From assembly GCA_015520525.1 (NCBI GenBank), contig WAPY01000014.1, forward strand, positions 1 through 5,265: a DNA stretch of 5,265 nt, read 5' to 3'. This DNA is from Candidatus Woesearchaeota archaeon (GTDB lineage: Archaea; Nanobdellota; Nanobdellia; Woesearchaeales; WAPY01). Position 1 is the stretch's first letter. Each line of letters starts with the position of its first letter. Of this stretch, positions 4,811 to 5,265 are shown piece by piece. The notes below the pieces were generated by a model, which saw only the letters and a list, made by a program, of their open reading frames with translations, had not been told where the DNA came from and did not search any database. A program made the translations under genes and the position numbers.

Positions 4811-5265
4811 TTTTTATCAGCTGGAGAAACATAAAGAGAAAGTTCACAATCAAAGGGCTTATAAATAGTAGGATTATAATTTCTTGTCTCTTCTATTTCC
4901 CAATCATTATTCCACTCCTCCGCTTCCTTCATCTTCTTCCTGTTCTCTTCTTCTTTAACGGGTTTGTATTCTCTTACGGCTTTATCAAATAATTTAGAAA
5001 ATACCTCTGCATTATTTAAGATGATATTTTGAATATAAACCGCTCCATTATTCGTTAAATTCATATTAAGATATTTTTTAAACCATCTATACACTGCTTG
5101 TTTAACTGTTGGAAGTGACCTTTTAGGAGCAAAACCATTAAGATTAATTCCTATAACATTCTCAAAAGCATGATAAAGATCCTCCTGCGATAAATAAGCT
5201 TTAATTGTTTGTTCTGAAGTTATTTTGCTTTCAGTTAGTTTATCAAAAAAGTCAGTGTCTAATGT
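4786..5265 (-). CDS. unrecognised protein, 5' end outside window, apparent frameshift near its 3' end
   Basis: The minus-strand frame is open from the window edge to a TGA at 4788-4786, giving 159 residues without an N-terminus. The GTG at 5094 is internal; the frame runs on upstream of it with protein-like sequence (for example S-Q-E-D-L-Y-H-A-F-E). The visible part looks helical. It has a highly charged Glu/Lys stretch (K-P-V-K-E-E-E-N-R-K-K-M-K-E-A-E-E) followed by W-N-N-D-W-E and by Y-N-P-T-I-Y-K-P-F. I do not recognise the family. The end of the visible part, together with the -1 frame tail (K-K-E-Y-F-P-F), reminds me faintly of the region before the nuclease domain of type III restriction/SF2 helicase subunits, but this is a guess. 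The last seven or so residues before the TGA (A-R-T-F-S-A-V) probably result from a frameshift at the A run read from 4815-4811. The gene runs in the same direction as thrS and lies upstream of it. Confidence 0.7.
   Translation of the reverse strand, partial: TLDTDFFDKLTESKITSEQTIKAYLSQEDLYHAFENVIGINLNGFAPKRSLPTVKQAVYRWFKKYLNMNLTNNGAVYIQNIILNNAEVFSKLFDKAVREYKPVKEEENRKKMKEAEEWNNDWEIEETRNYNPTIYKPFDCELSLYVSPADKKARTFSAV

Noticed and set aside
5092..5094. GTG at 5094 as the start of the right-hand gene
   Set aside because: The frame continues upstream to the window edge with protein-like sequence, so the true start is outside the window.
1..5265. tRNA genes, SRP 7S RNA, CRISPR repeats, insertion sequences, toxin-antitoxin pairs
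   Set aside because: I looked in all gaps and at both edges and found no cloverleaf, spaced repeats, transposase motifs or terminal inverted repeats.

Overview
The window looks like a piece of an AT-rich archaeal chromosome, most likely from a small-genome DPANN-type lineage (the Woesearchaeota/Pacearchaeota kind; this placement is inferred from the look of the proteins, with no database search). Several things point to an archaeon. The SRP54 protein is of archaeal type. TATA boxes lie about 25 bases before the inferred transcript starts. The GGTGAT ribosome-binding sites match the archaeal 16S rRNA tail. A 5S rRNA gene stands alone, away from any 16S/23S genes.

Layout, left to right. Bases 1-52 carry what may be the first 17 codons of a gene leaving the window on the minus strand. 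An AT-rich divergent intergenic region (53-158) holds promoters for both directions and a perfect palindrome. A 320-residue protein of unknown function with one N-terminal hydrophobic helix follows on the plus strand (159-1121). Next come a complete 5S rRNA gene with its own promoter (about 1159-1273) and srp54 (1323-2672), which appears to be read from a leaderless transcript. The gene for threonyl-tRNA synthetase, thrS (2705-4600, minus strand), converges on srp54 with a 32-base gap. At the right, a gene that enters from beyond the window edge on the minus strand (4786-5265) breaks by a one-base frameshift at a run of five A. Its C-terminus appears to continue in the -1 frame to 4691, just before the thrS promoter.

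Three of the genes serve protein synthesis and targeting. 5S rRNA belongs to the large ribosomal subunit, SRP54 delivers ribosomes making membrane or secreted proteins to the membrane, and ThrRS charges tRNA-Thr. They do not form one operon, since each has its own TATA box, although read-through from 5S into srp54 is possible.

I see no defence island, CRISPR array, transposon or other convincing new system. The points most worth checking are the frameshift in the right-hand gene, an unusual nucleotide-binding motif in SRP54 (TKLE in place of TKxD), a ThrRS with bacterial-type domain architecture in an archaeal context, and the uncharacterised membrane-anchored protein.
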